Assembly (NCBI GenBank): GCA_015698045.1
Contig: BLAL01000183.1
Span: 310,001 to 374,000, forward strand
Reading direction: 5' to 3'
Length of the DNA stretch: 64,000 nucleotides
Source of the DNA: Rhizophagus clarus
Taxonomy: Eukaryota > Glomeromycota > Glomeromycetes > Glomerales > Glomeraceae
Both the position numbers and the translations under genes were made by a program. Shown here piece after piece: positions 22,579-35,445 of the stretch. How positions within the stretch are numbered: position 1 is the first letter of the stretch; each line of letters starts with the position of its first letter. Under the pieces are notes generated by a model. The model was not told the origin of the DNA, searched no databases, and worked only from the letters and a program-made list of their open reading frames with translations.

Positions 22579-25338
22579 TTATTTTGATGGTAGGCCAATA
22601 ATCGCAATCTTGACAGGTTTAGGTGAGGAGATGGACATTCTACAATAAGTAGAACGTGACGGACTAGATGGCGTGTTAGAAGCGATTACTTTCAATGTTT
22701 CGGAAATACGGTCCTTAAATCACAAAGTGTTTAATGGTTTGGAGATTTGCACTAAAGGTAGTAAAAAGAAACTACTATTTATTACTTACTTTGACATTAT
22801 ATAATGCTTCTAACACTGGTACCAAACTTAAAAATTGCGCCCGTTCCGTTGGGGTGAGTACATTTGCTGTTAAGAACATTCTATAATTCCGTCATAATTT
22901 ATATCCATCTCATATATGCGAATACGTGCGCCTATAAATGTAATCAATTATGTATTAGTAAATGCATTAAAAAGTCAAACAAAATTTGAGCACTTACCGC
23001 AAACCCAAATACCGAAAGAAACTAATCCAGTCTGTTTCCATATCTCTTGACTAATTCGTCTAAGGCATTTGCTTGGAAATTGGAAAGCTTGACAAAATCT
23101 TTATTGATCAATATAGATGATACAAACTCTTACCATATCAACTCAAACATTGAATCGTGGAAAATTTCTTTAAATAGGTCGTGCAAAGTTTCATGGACAA
23201 AGGTGTCCTCATTATTGGTATTCACGCCTTTCGAACTCAGCAATAAACTATAGCAAGAAAATGTTCCATTCAGCGTTACATTAATTATAACTTATAATGG
23301 GTGCAACACTTACAAGTTTCGAAAAATGATTTGAGCCTGACAAAATTTGTCCTTGTCTTGATCATTCAATTCTGCAACTTTGGAAAAATTAGCACACCAT
23401 ACGTCCTGAATATCACTCAATAATGTAAAAGAATTCAACATCTAGAGTTAAAGGAGAAAATGCTTAATGTCAATTTCTTGTAACCTAACTCCGAATCTGA
23501 GAGTGGGAAAAGTAACATACGGAAGAATATTCGAGAGCCATATTATTCTCTACTGATGGCAGACTCGGAGGTAATTGTCTTCGAAAGATTTTGCCCCAAA
23601 TTGCTGAAGTGACGGTGAGATATGAAGGTTTCGTATGCTCGATGAGCATTATATTTGAAAGGCAACTATTTTAACATAAGAATAATAAACATAATGTTGA
23701 ATAATGTTGAACATGGTCATAAAATTACATGAATCAGATGGAATGCGATACACACAGAATTTTTTGAATGTCTTGTTTATAACATAAATATGGGCTTTCT
23801 TTGACCTGTTGAATTGTTAGCAGTTGGAAGTTCCGAAACTCATTGGAGAGATTGTAGCTTTCAACAATCCACTGAAAAAGCGCGTAAGTATGTATAGTTA
23901 GTTAATATACGGTGAATACAACGAAACAATGACCACATCGTATACTCACATCCTCTTTAGAAGTGTCTCTGAAATCAACCTTATCAATTACATCTTCCCA
24001 TGAATAAAAAATCTTATGCCGTTTCCTGGCATCATAATATTCAGACTCAATATCTACATCTATAATATATATTAGATTCTTTCAGAAATTTAGCAAAAAC
24101 TAAGATGCTTTATTACCTTCTTCACAATTAAATTTAGTAAAAAGATTAAATGTCGAATTATGATTCTGATGGGACTCCGTGAGAGGTTTTTTCGAGTGTG
24201 TTTGGTCATCAGGAAGGAGATCCGCAACATTCTTATTCTTCTTTATTCGCTTGCTCTGTAATTTTTCGTGATCATTCTAAAGATTAAAATAATAAAAGTC
24301 AGTGATAAATATTAATCGATTAACGTTTAGATCTTGCTAATTGTAGTCAATTACTTGAAAAATTATTTACCTTTTCCGCTTTTTCTGTAGTATTTTTTTC
24401 GACGAGTGATTCAGATTCATCGCAGGTGGTATCGACGATCGAATCTTCTGTCCTGCTCACATCATCGGGGTTGAAAATAGCGGGTGTGTGTTGTACATCC
24501 ATAGAGGGAACACTGGTTGATTGGCCAGCGTCAACAATAATGTTCTGGTTGCATGATTTATTTCGTTTAACCTTGGTTGAAATTTTGCTTCCGGTTGACC
24601 TACGCTTTCTGGCATCTTTAGGAGTTTGAAAGAAAGTGTCTATCTCATCCTACAGAAATACACAAAATAAATATAGTGAAATATAAATGGGAAGTATGTG
24701 CTAATCCTTAACTAAAAAAACTCGTATCCACACCTTTTTTTGAGAAATTTCTTCACGATCTATCAAATTATCATCACCTTTTGGGAAGTTTTCGACTTCT
24801 GCCCTTTGGCTGTCTAATTGCTCTCGTTTCTGAGAACGCTCTCCTAGATGATTAAGTTCTGAATCGCAATATTTGGCCTGAGAATCGTTTCGCACTTCTT
24901 GCAATAATTCCCGATTATATATATCGTGCATCGCAATACGGGCTTCGGTTATATTTTCAAGTATTTCTGTCTTCTCTTCTAAACGCTAGTTGAGTGCAAA
25001 ATATATAGATAAGTCAACATTCTACAATAAAAATTCAATAATTTGAATATACCTTTAACTTTTTGGTGCGATCCAGTCGTTGTTTCAATTTCAACATTTT
25101 GATTCTCTCCCAGTATTCTTCAACGGATCGTGATTTTATTGAAAGGTGGAGATTTTGTAAAATAACATTCGCTTTTTCCTTATATTTTGAACTCCCTGTA
25201 GCAAGGCTTAGTGAGAAATTCGCGAAGTTTCTGTTCCGCTAAATCGCGTTGTAAGTATAATAAATCAAATCTCTTGTAAAAATTGATTGGTGTAAAGTGT
25301 TCAAATATATTATTCAAGTCTTGCTCATTCTCACACAT
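22579..25338 (-). CDS. 12-exon gene of unknown function, two small frame disruptions
   Basis: Exons on the minus strand: 25338-25053, 24985-24734, 24649-24371, 24276-24117, 24059-23950, 23871-23756, 23665-23521, 23441-23314, 23247-23134, 23071-22998, 22931-22790, 22713-22579. All introns are short GT-AG and phases agree from exon 2 to exon 10. The start is MCENEQDLNNIFEHFTPIN. Residues 75-130 are a charged coiled coil (EEYWERIKMLKLKQRLDRTK). Exon 3 is basic/serine-rich (DARKRRSTGSKISTKVKRNK). The rest reads as a folded domain (IFYSWEDVIDKVDF, YNLSNEFRNFQLLTIQQ, TPSSPSRSTYCRMSISSP). Expected length is about 645 aa. One-base shifts in an A run near 25185 and a T run near 22880 break the frame: either a young pseudogene or an assembly error. 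I recall a multi-copy Rhizophagus family of this kind, with no assigned role. Confidence 0.65.
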
Positions 25339-25562
25339 TTTCAAGGATTCGGTAAATATAAACAATAGTGAATAGGTGTGTTAAGCAAAGAGGGGTAAAT
25401 ATTTCTTTCGTGTTATTTTCTTGACTCGCGTTAGTCGCGTATATTTTGGTAATATGGGAGGGGCACACGTGTCGATCTTACTATAAATGATTGGTATTTA
25501 TGGAGTGAAACTTTAACTGACTGCGCATTTAAAAAACTAAACGATTTTTCACCAATTTGCGC

Positions 25563-25900
25563 TATCACTGCTGTTTATAAGCCCTTTTTGAAGCTTGCGC
25601 AACGCAATGACTGTCAAAAGGCTTAATGGGGGTGAGAATTTCTATCTTCAAATAGCGACTGCGAAGAGACCTGTTATCACTGCTGCTTGTAAGCCCTTTT
25701 TGAAGCTTGCGCAACGCAATGACTGTCAAAAGGCTTAATGGGAGTGAAAATTTCTATCTTCAAATAGCGACTGCGAAGAGACCTGTTATCACTGCTGTTT
25801 GTAAGCCCTTTTTGAAGCTTGCGTAACGCAATGACTGTCAAAAGGCTTAATGGGAGTGAAAATTTCTATCTTTCAAGTAGGCGACTACGGACTTCAATGA
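25563..25900. repeat. Three 112-bp tandem repeats upstream of the 12-exon gene
   Basis: Units start at 25563, 25675 and 25787 and are nearly identical ('aagccctttttgaagcttgc', 'gcaatgactgtcaaaaggct', 'tagcgactgcgaagagacc'). They lie about 225 bp upstream of the predicted start codon at 25338, so they sit in its promoter region. GC content is well above the surroundings. Confidence 0.85.
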
Positions 25901-27170
25901 TTTTCAAATGCTTAAATAAGCGTCAAGGATAATTTATTTTTTTTTTCTATGCGTTCACGAAATTTATTATTAATATAGTATTATAAATAGATATGATAAT
26001 TAAATTTTTTTATTACTTTCAGACTTTCAGATGAGAAGCGAATGAAATATATGATGCTATCAAAGAGGGAGGGAGTACGCGGATCCTAGGCGAGTCCCAG
26101 CATCAAGTTATTTCTTTGCTCTCACACTTTTCCGATACAACTAATTTATTTCTATATCAATTGCTAATTACGAGATTCTCATAACAATACTCTCTTTTTA
26201 CACTAGATTTCTGAAATAAATTATCCCACCCATGTCTACAGGATTTTTGTCTATCTATATCTCTCCCAAACACGCAGAATATGTAAAATAATATTCCCCG
26301 TAATGAAACTTCTTGGGGATTAAGTAATTTCGAATTTATGAATAAATTCGGGAGATTAGCAACTGAGGTAAAAAAAAATATTTCCGATTCATACTTAACA
26401 TTACATTCCGCCTGAAATTTATTACTTAATGCATTGCAAATAAATGTAATTCGATTTCTTTATTACCGGTACGATATTGCACCAAATTTTATTGAGGAGC
26501 GTGATGTTAAGGCATGTGACGAGATTTAAGTAATTTCACTGTGCCTATTATACGCGTGATGATGTCAGTGATTTTCTCGGCGAAGATCAAAACGCCGATA
26601 TATAATAAGAGAAGTAAAAATGTCCATTTTATTTTGGGACATCTATAGAGGAGGAAATATAGATTAACATCATGATGACATGTTTCAAGAAGCTAGCCGA
26701 GCAATAAAACCAACATACCTTATTATAACTTTGCGAAATATGCAAGTTCATTTTGATTGTTGATTTTGATGATGTTAATTATGATGAGTTTTATTTTTCG
26801 TTTTATTTTTGCTTAGTTGCGCAGTACAGATAAAAGAGTTCACTAACTGGGACATCACCTTTTTATATGATTCACAGGATCAATTTTGGAATACGCTTTT
26901 GGAGCAAATTATGTTAATATGATTACATCACGAAAATCTGATCAATAACCTCTCCTTAATTTAATAATAAAGAATTTAATGCTATCCATAATCCATATGT
27001 AAAGATCATCAATGGGCTATACATAATTTTGAGAATGTGTGAGAAAGTTTGAGAATAAATTATTTTGCACAATTACTAATACATATAATAATTACTATAA
27101 TATTACTGTGTATTAATTTATCAAGCTACAATAAACTTGATTGAAAAAATAATAGTATACACTTTGCTTC
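25901..27170. other. Gene-free interval
   Basis: The first part (26030-26110) is less AT-rich. No frame, TIR or repeat could be supported here. Confidence 0.4.
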
Positions 27171-27179
27171 ACACAATTT

Positions 27180-28565
27180 CATTACTCATTTCATGCAAAA
27201 AAATTATAAAATGTCTGATAAATTTACACCATTGTTTTATTGATCAAATTACTTGAAGAGTGAAAACATTTACATTGCTTATAAATTCCTTTTGTGACTT
27301 TTTTATACCTTTTGCAATACAAATGTGAGAGATAATCACATTTATTACAAACTTTACATTCATGCTTCCATTCCCTAAATATATGCCATTTTTCAAAGTA
27401 GTTTTACCTTAGCAAAGTGTCTTTCAGCTCTTTATAGGCTATATTATCCTGATTGTTTGTTATGAAATTTGGTATAATATATAAGTATTAATATAGTCAA
27501 AAAATTCTTGTATGATCAAAATTTCATTTACCTTGGAATTTGCTTATTTTGGCAGTATATTTATCATGACAATGAGTAATTTTTTTGGGTAATTGATTTC
27601 ACATAATCTATTTTATTGCTTGAAGTAAAACAAGTATGACAATATTCCAACTTATCTTGGAATAGTAATTTCACTACTTCAGAATCATAAAGGAACTAAT
27701 TCCCATTTTTACAGTACCTAAGCTATGTAATTTATAATTCCTATATTTTTCATTACAAATAGAGCATGATAAGCTTCATGATTAAGCAAAATTATAATTA
27801 TCAATTCTTTTAAAACTATTTCAGAATTTTAGGTATATAAAATACTCTATGACGGATTTGATAATTAATTCTGGATTAGGTTTGATTTTAAAGGTGATAG
27901 GCATTTTTTCTTCACATTGCTCAGAAAAAAATAAATCAGATACTTTATTTTCTGACTTTAAATTTATAAAAAAATGGATTTTTAATAATTACTATAGTTC
28001 ATGTCCAGTTTCTTTCTTATATCTTTTATATAAATTGAAACGAATCTTATCTATTAAAATACTTGGTAAATCAGTTAATTAAGGTATACTAATCCAGATA
28101 TTCAGAAGTTAATATTTTATAGGTTTTAATTTGAATATCAAAACTTTTAGATGCTAGACAAACAAATTCCTTAATTTTTTATATCTTTTTAGGGATAATA
28201 ATTTCTGGTTTTTCATCATACCAAACTTCAAGAAAAGAAATTCCATTATTTTAACAAGTACATTATTTTTGCCAGTTACGATTAACAATATCTTTAAGCT
28301 TTTTAATATCTTTATATCAGCTAGTATTATGAAACTGATGTTGAGCTCCTTGCACTTCCAATATAATTGGAAGGCACCAAGTTCAAATCCATTCAAGAAG
28401 AAAGGATGATATTTGATCATAACATCAGGAAGTTTTTTCCATTTAAAATCCATATGAAAATCCACATTATATACTGTGAAAAATTGTGGAATTCTAAATA
28501 TTTCCAGTATTTTCCAAATACTCTGTAACAAAACGTGTAGTATTATTAACATAGATCTAAGGTAA
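27180..28565 (-). pseudogene. Decayed gene of an unnamed multi-copy family
   Basis: The minus strand carries protein-like blocks in alternating frames: IWKILEIFRIPQFFTVYNVD, FKWKKLPDVMIKYHPFFLNG and YWKCKELN (28552-28300), then, downstream, KSENKVSDLFFSEQC, MPITFKIKPNPELIIKS, EYFIYLKF and RIDNYNFA (28010-27800). The latter is about three-quarters identical at DNA level to the plus-strand frame at 49638-49901, so both derive from one family. Several stops and frame changes show it is broken. I do not recognise a known domain; a host multigene family or a transposon-borne gene are both possible. Confidence 0.5.
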
Positions 28566-28570
28566 TATAT

Positions 28571-29150
28571 GTGGATCCATGTAAGGATGTAGGAATGTGT
28601 GAAATTCCACGTATTTCTAAACTAATCTGTGTGAAATTACATAATCTGATCTACCTAAAAATTTCCTAATGAAGTTTTTCATTAAGAATTTCTTAGCTAT
28701 CTAGATGCACCTAGTCTGAAATTATCAATTTTTCTTAACCTCTCTTTCTGCCTGATCTTGCTTTAGTTTTAAAAATCTAGCCTCTCTTTCTGCCTAATCA
28801 TACTCTAGTTTTAAAATTTTAGCATATATATATATATAGTTCAAAATTTTATATTTTTATTATTGTTACTTATTAAACATATCGGCAGATTTGTCTCATC
28901 GCTTAAATATGTTAAATTTTGTTATAAAAAGTATTATATAAGTTAAGGATATGCAATATTATGTCCTAAAAAAAGTGTGTACAATTTTAAAAATGCAATT
29001 GGTGCAGTTTTACTTTTGGCTGGAATTAACATAATTTTGGCCAAACTTAATGTATCGTCAGATTCTTTAATAATAAATAATTTTCATTAAAATACCCTAG
29101 TATTGGTCAGTTATCTGACCTGACCCATTGATCTGACATATATTTAGGTC
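28571..29150. other. Gene-free AT-rich interval
   Basis: 28735-28820 holds a short tandem duplication ('cctctctttctgcctgatc' / 'cctctctttctgcctaatc'). Nothing else is supported. Confidence 0.4.
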
Positions 29151-29154
29151 AAAT

Positions 29155-30368
29155 AAATGTAAAAAAATGCTGAAACTAATAGTTCCAGCGTTTCTATTAT
29201 GTAAATTGAAAAAGAAAACGTCAGAATCATTTGTTCTGGTGTTTCTATTATGCAAATTTAAAAAAAAATGCCAGAACAAATGGTACTGGCGTTTCTATTA
29301 TGTAAATTGAGAAAAAAAATGCCAGAACCATTCGTTTTGACGTTTCTTTATGTAAAATTAAAAAAAAACGCTGCAACAAATGGTACTGGCGTTTCTGTTA
29401 TGTAAATTGAAAAAAGCCAGAATCATTTGTTCCAATGTTTCTTTCATATAAAATCTCAAAAAATCGCCAGAACCATTTGTTCTGATGTTTCTATTATGTA
29501 AAGTCAAAAGGAAAACGCCAGAACCAGTTGCTCCAGCATTTCTATTGCGTAAAATTGAAAAAAAAAATGCTGAAACCATTTATTCTGGCGTTTCTTTATG
29601 TAAAATAAAAAAATGCTGAAACAAATGGTTCTGGCGTTTCCATTTTGAAAATTTGAAAAAAAATGCCAGAACCAATGGTTCCAGCATTTCTATTATGTAA
29701 ATTGAAAAAAATGTCTGAACTATTTATTCTGGCGTTTCTATTACAAAAATTTGAAAAAAAAATACTAGAACCATTGGTTCTAGCGTTTCTATTACACAGA
29801 TTGAAAAAAAAATGCCAAAACTATTTGTTCTAGTGTTTCTTTATTTAAAATTAAAAAAAAATGCCAGAACAAATAGTTCTAGCGTTTCTATAATGTAAAT
29901 TGAAAAAAAAATGCCAGAACCATTTGTTCTGGCATTTCTTTCATGTAAATCCAAAAAAAATGTCAGAACAAATAGTTCCAGCGTTTCTATTATGTAAATT
30001 GAAAAAAAATGCTGAAACTATTTGTTCTGGTGTTTCTTTATTTAAAATTGAAAAAAAAACGCTAGAATAAATGGTTCTGGCATTTCTATAATGTAATTGA
30101 AAAAAAATGCAGAACGATTTGTTCTGGCGTTTCTTTCATGTAAAATCAAAAAAACATCAGAACCATTTGTTCTGGCGTTTCTATTATGAAAATTTGAAAA
30201 AAAATGACAGAACAAATGATTTTGGTGTTTCTATTATGTAAATTGAAAAAAAAAATGCTAGAATAAATGGTTCTGGTGTTTCTTTCATGTAAAATCAAAA
30301 AAAAACGTCAGAATCATTTGTTCTGGCGTTTCAATTACGAAAATTTAAAAAAAAATGCTAGAGCTAAT
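29155..30368. repeat. Hairpin satellite H, left part (GCCAGAAC…GTTCTGGC)
   Basis: About 20 units of roughly 55-60 bp each contain an inverted repeat whose best copies read AACGCCAGAAC, a short spacer (catttg/aaatg), and the complementary arm. Units alternate between the two orientations of the spacer. The hairpins are separated by 'attatgtaaattgaaaaaaa'. The array continues at 40177-41092; E3 was inserted in one unit. Short frames across it give repeats such as HNRNAG/NARTIC, a consequence of the unit and not a protein. Confidence 0.9.
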
Positions 30369-30895
30369 CACAGGTCGAATGAAAAAAAATCGGATTTTGC
30401 TCTATTTAAAATAGCCTTGCCGACTTCAATATAGAATATGCCAAATTTTGCTTATTTTAGTATAGCCATATCTATTTTTGCCGATTTTTGTTAAATTCCG
30501 ATTTTTCAGTCATAAATGCCGATTTTAGCGGCCGATTTTTACCTTTTTTTAAATAAATGCCGATATTTAAACCGGAGATATTATATTTATTATATACTTT
30601 ACCCTTTTCGTATAGTTCGAATAAAGGATTTTATCTTATTTAAAATTCCCTTGCCGACTTCAATAAGGCTTTGCCGATTATTTTACTAATTTTTTGCCGA
30701 TTTTTGTTAACTTCCGATTTTTCATCCAGAAATGCCGATTTTAGCGGCCGATTTTTACCTTTTTTTAATTAAATGCCGATATTTAAACCGGAGATATTAT
30801 ATTTAGTGTAAACTTTACCGCTTTTGACACAGGTCGAATAAAGATTTTACTCTATTTAAAATAGCCTTTGCCGATATTTAAATTGTAATATTTCG
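30369..30895. repeat. E3 left subterminal repeats
   Basis: The block 'gccgattttagcggccgatt' plus 'tttacctttttttaa' and 'tgccgatatttaaaccggag' appears near 30505 and again near 30710, with more isolated CCGATTTT/GCCGACTT motifs around. The same core, inverted (AAATCGGC), fills 39700-40176. These are candidate binding sites for an element-encoded DNA-binding protein. Confidence 0.8.
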
Positions 30896-31125
30896 TAATT
30901 TTACATCATAGGATTTTTGAAATTATTTATTATACTAATAAATATAAGATACTATTCTAAATATTCTACTTGTTTTGTACATTGAATTCCCAGTTGGTTC
31001 GATTTCACAAACAATAACTGAAGTATTCATAAGGTTGAACAGTGATAATCGAAACTGATGAGATCGCATTGATAAGGCCTATTCCTAAAAAGTTAATTAA
31101 TCACATTTAATTAAACGCTATTTAA

Positions 31126-31365
31126 TTGTACTATTTTTTTTTTTTTTCAAAAAAAAACTTTCTTTCTGAAAGAAGAGTCTGCCTCCTATACCGTTTGCCG
31201 TCGTGCATAGTGTGTTATAGGAAAGGTGGGCTAGGTGGCCACCTAAAGTTTGTAAATAACTCTGGTACCAAAGTTGATGATCTATTTACTATACATAGAC
31301 CTCTCGCTTCGAATTTTGGTTATGATAATTCCGCCTCCTCTGTCGCATTATTCGTCGAAGTCTAA
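31126..31365 (+). other. Short open frame in E3, doubtful
   Basis: The frame has 79 codons. After a phenylalanine/lysine run it reads VCLLYRLPSCIVCYRKGGLG then TKVDDLFTIHRPLASNFGY. GC content is higher than around it. I recognise no domain and see no splice context, and it lies in the 3' flank of the transposase. It could be a cargo remnant. Confidence 0.2.
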
Positions 31366-31430
31366 ATAGATATCATTATGACTTATGAGTAAAATATTTA
31401 CAATAATAATGTAAATTCTTTAATCATAGT

Positions 31431-31700
31431 TAAAATAGGCATGATGGGATAACTCATATTTCATGAGCTCTGTCTGTGCGAAGTGCCGTTTTATTTATAA
31501 TCAAAGTAGACTTAAGTCGTAAGTAACTTTGATTATCATTGATTAGGAAAGTACATGCAACGAAAATCCTTTATCAAGGGGTAAAATAGGCATGATGGGA
31601 TAACTCATATATCATGAGCTCTGTCTGTGCGAAGTGCCGTTTTATTTATAATCAAAGTAGGCTTAAGTCGTAAGTAACTTGATTATAACAATGATGATTA
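31431..31700. repeat. 151-bp tandem duplication in E3
   Basis: 'taaaataggcatgatgggat' begins at 31431 and again at 31582. Both copies run through 'gagctctgtctgtgcgaagt' and 'ataatcaaagtag'. Confidence 0.85.
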
Positions 31701-32188
31701 TTGGAGAATTAAGTTGCAACATTTTTAAACATTTTTGAATAAGTGCCGTATTAATTTAATGTAATTGTTACCCTTTTCAAATAAGAAGGGCCGATTTGCA
31801 ATACAGCTTTGCCGGCCTTAAATGTATTTATATAGCCAGAATAATTGTTTTATACTTTATGTGATATTTAATTAAAATAAAATAAACCTTTGATATCTAA
31901 AAATTATTACATGATTAGAGTTATTAATCACAAAGTATGGTGCTTGTATCGTAATGCCGTAATAAAAGACCGATTTGCAATACAACTTTGCCGGCTCAAA
32001 ATAAGATCTCTTGTTATCTGAATTATCTGATTTTTCACGCGGTTAGAATTAATTACGGTATATGTAACCTTTATCGTTATTCTTGTGCCAAAAAAAAATG
32101 ATTGTTATAATTTAATCAAATACAAATGCTATAATTGAATTCGCCATTCCGATTTTACATATAATTCATTTTATATTATATAAAGTTT

Positions 32189-35100
32189 TTAAAACGAAAT
32201 TTTTTTATTTAAAGGAATCACAGCCATATATTCTTTTGTTTTTCTCGTCCCAGTATCAAAATTACATTTAATGAATTTTCCTATTATATGATGTATGGGT
32301 ATAATACTGTCTCTTCTCATATCATAAAACTCATTTGTCCATAATTCCATATTACATGATTTTATGTCGTTATCTACTTGGCAATAATATCTTGTACTAT
32401 GATCTTGAACCGGTTTGTACCATTTGACTAACGCTAATGAATGGGTTAATGATCGTGAACTATTTAAATGAATAGTATGCTCAAAATAAAATTGTACTTG
32501 ACCGGGATAAACATCGATCGATCCATCATAATGTACAAATCGAGCTAATATATATGAGGATTTTTCGTGACGAGCAGCCTGAACAGAACCATATATGTCC
32601 GCCCCAATTCTTATTCTCCCATATTGTATAATTCTAGGGTTTACGACAGTACCGTTATTTGAACCTATTATAGAGTAGATGGAGATGAAACAATAATCAT
32701 TATACAAACTATTATAAAATTCTACCAGTAGGTCCAAAATTTGGTTTGGAAGGGTAGTTTCTTTGCGCGGTTTCATTAGCAACCCAGGAAAACATTCCGT
32801 TCCGTAAGCCGAATCTTCCTCAATAAGAGATAGTCTTATAAAATTTTGATACTCATCGCTCGCAAAATCATCAAGTGCAGCCAAGCTGCCAACAGATTTT
32901 CTTGGTTCTATTATCTCCAAGGAGGAAAATAAGTGATCGTTGTCACAATTTGAGAGGAAGTATTGAAGGATTGTATTTTCGGACATAATTCTTAGTAGTT
33001 CAGGTTCAATATTACGTCTGCTATTATTATAAGAACCTACAATTTTTAAAAATAATTAATAACATTGCGATTTTCAAATCGGAAAAATTAAATCACGTAC
33101 CTAAAATTCCGTTCATCCGTTCAAAGCTATAACACCAGAATGAGGACAAAGGACCATAGTCTAATGCGCATTCACAGATATGGAGACAGAGATGCAGATT
33201 AGGACTTATTTTTTCTTGACCATATTTTTGTTCAATTAATTTGTTCATCTCTATCAGTCTTGTAAACGCTTCATTTAACATATTTTTTTGTAGCTCTCGG
33301 TTTGTTAAGATCTTGCAAGCGCGCACGAAATATGCAAGAATTTTTCGGTCGATGTATCCAAGGAAACTCCATGTGATAGGTATTGCAAAAATTAACATGA
33401 AGGTTTTCCACATGTCCGCCGTGAAACTTGAGAATCCTTCACCGGTAGCTATTCTGACAGGGCGGCGTCCAAGGTCACTTGGGAACTTTATCATGTCAGC
33501 TCTCTCTTGCATAATTTTGAGCTTTTCGTTATTTAATATACCTTCGCCTATCCAGAGTTTCGTTACGATCCATTTCGCAACACCGAGAAAAAGGCAATGC
33601 ATAGGATCAACCACGCAAAAGCGAACAGGATTAAAATAAAGCAAGCGGTATATCTCCGACCAGCGAACATGATGTTCAGAGACATGGGCTCTTCGTGCTT
33701 CTTCAGTTGCACATTGTTTCCACTCACTTGCTTTTTCTCTTATTTCATTAATATCTCGCTCAACAAACCAGTCGTCTAAATCTGCAAACCCCCCAAAATT
33801 TGGTTGATTGTTTATAAAATTTGCCGATTTGTAACATCGGTAGCATGCAATACGAGCCGAGATGAAACCACATAATTTCCGAGACGCAGGGACGTCGCTA
33901 GAACAGCCAATGATTGCACCACGGACAAATCGACCGTTGTTGTGTTCGTTTGTTTTTATAAAATAGCCATTCCACAAACGATTTAACTGGTTAACGATCG
34001 GATACAAATAATTGTTAATTTCATGTTGGCTTGGTTCTTTCGGACCAGGCATTACTGCTAGTGTGAGAATATTGTGTGGCTTGAAGCGTTCATTACGTGG
34101 CAAATTACAAAAAACGGCATAAATCACACCAACAGAATATTGTGAATTTACGAATGGCTGGAACCAATCCATATTTAACATTAATCCGATATGAGTATCG
34201 GCAAATTCTTTTGTAAAAAACAGCGCACCATCATCATCTGTAAAACTTTTCCAGACCCTACCATCATAGATATCGAATAAAGCTTCAGTTCCGTTTTTCC
34301 TTTCTGACCACTTCCGACATGACATTTCAAAATTTTTGCGATTAAAAAAAAGGGTCAATTGTTGCTTAATATTTATTAACGGGAATGTCATTATCGGACG
34401 GAAAATGGGATTATTACTACTATTATTACTATCTATTTTCGTTAATAGAGGGTTATTGCATTGTTGTCGAAATCGTTCTATTCTGTGATTTGGATAGTTT
34501 ACAAAACTGCAAGTTGGTATTTCAGTATTGTCTAATAATTCTTTTATATCATACAATTTGTGACATCTGTCACAGGCTGCATATTTAATTATCGTTGTGG
34601 ATATCCCCAACACCTTTTTAGCCATATATAAAGAGGAAGGAAAAGATGAAAATTTATTTTCATCTATTGCCAAAAGAAAAAATCTTAAGAACTTGAACAA
34701 AGAATCTATAGCTACATTGGAAAGTTTAAATCGTTGTTGATATTGTAATATCCACAAAATAGTCCAAGTATAATTATCATTAATGTTAATGTTAGGAAGA
34801 ATTGGTTCGCCGTCATCGAAATCTGTTGATGCAAAATTGACTTCCTCATCGTCATCATCTTCATAATCATCGGAATAATTAGAATCGCTATCTTCAGTAT
34901 CTCCATTTTTATCGTCATCATCTTCAGAATCCCCGTCTTGATCATTCTCGTTTCTTACATTATCCAATAATAAATTTTCAAGAACAAGATCGGATATTTT
35001 TCCTTTCTTTATCGTTCGATGTTTTGCCGATTCATGTATAGGTGTCTTCTTTGTTAAAAAGAAATAGTTTCTTGTGAGTAATGGTTCAATATCTTCGGAC

Positions 35101-35402
35101 AATGGTTCAATATCTTCGGACAATTGTTCAATATCTTCGGATAATTGTTCAGTTATATCAGGTGATGTATCATTTATCCCTTGTATTGGGTCGCATTCCA
35201 TTACATCTTCATCAACAGCATCAGATGATATAACATTTGAAGAACCTTCTTGATAATTGTTACCAAAATTATTATTCGCATTAGATTTTAATTTATATTT
35301 TAACTCATGTTTCAGTTTAGTCCTTGGATCAACCAATTTACCGTTACATTCTTTACAGAAACAATGCACTTTGGTTCTGGTTCTTGTATCTAGAGATTCC
35401 GA

Positions 35403-35405
<3 letters not shown>
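32189..35405 (-). CDS. CACTA-type (Tnp2-like, DPMH family) transposase, intact, 1050 aa
   Basis: Two exons, 35405-33101 and 33036-32189, join in phase across one GT-AG intron. I start at MSESLDTRTRTK because upstream codons translate a 37-base T tract as poly-lysine. An N-terminal C15-C17-C20-H33 cluster (CFCKECNGKLVDPRTKLKH) is shared with the E2 transposase. A long acidic region follows (about residues 110-230). The core holds GLMLNMDWFQPF (Asp413), CSSDVPASRKLCGF (Asp504, followed by a CxxC) and VVDPMHCLFLGVAKW (Asp600, His603), which fit the 'TDGFNPF', 'NDFPA…LSG' and 'DVMH' blocks of the Tnp2 family. The C-terminal exon has YGRIRIGADIYGSVQAARHE and VQFYFEHTIHL. It should cut and rejoin element ends in the nucleus. 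It lies head-to-head with the accessory gene. Confidence 0.9.

Positions 35406-35445
<40 letters not shown>

Noticed and set aside
29155-30368. CRISPR-like array (regular short repeats)
   Set aside because: Units are themselves hairpins with conserved spacers and no unique spacers; the genome is eukaryotic.
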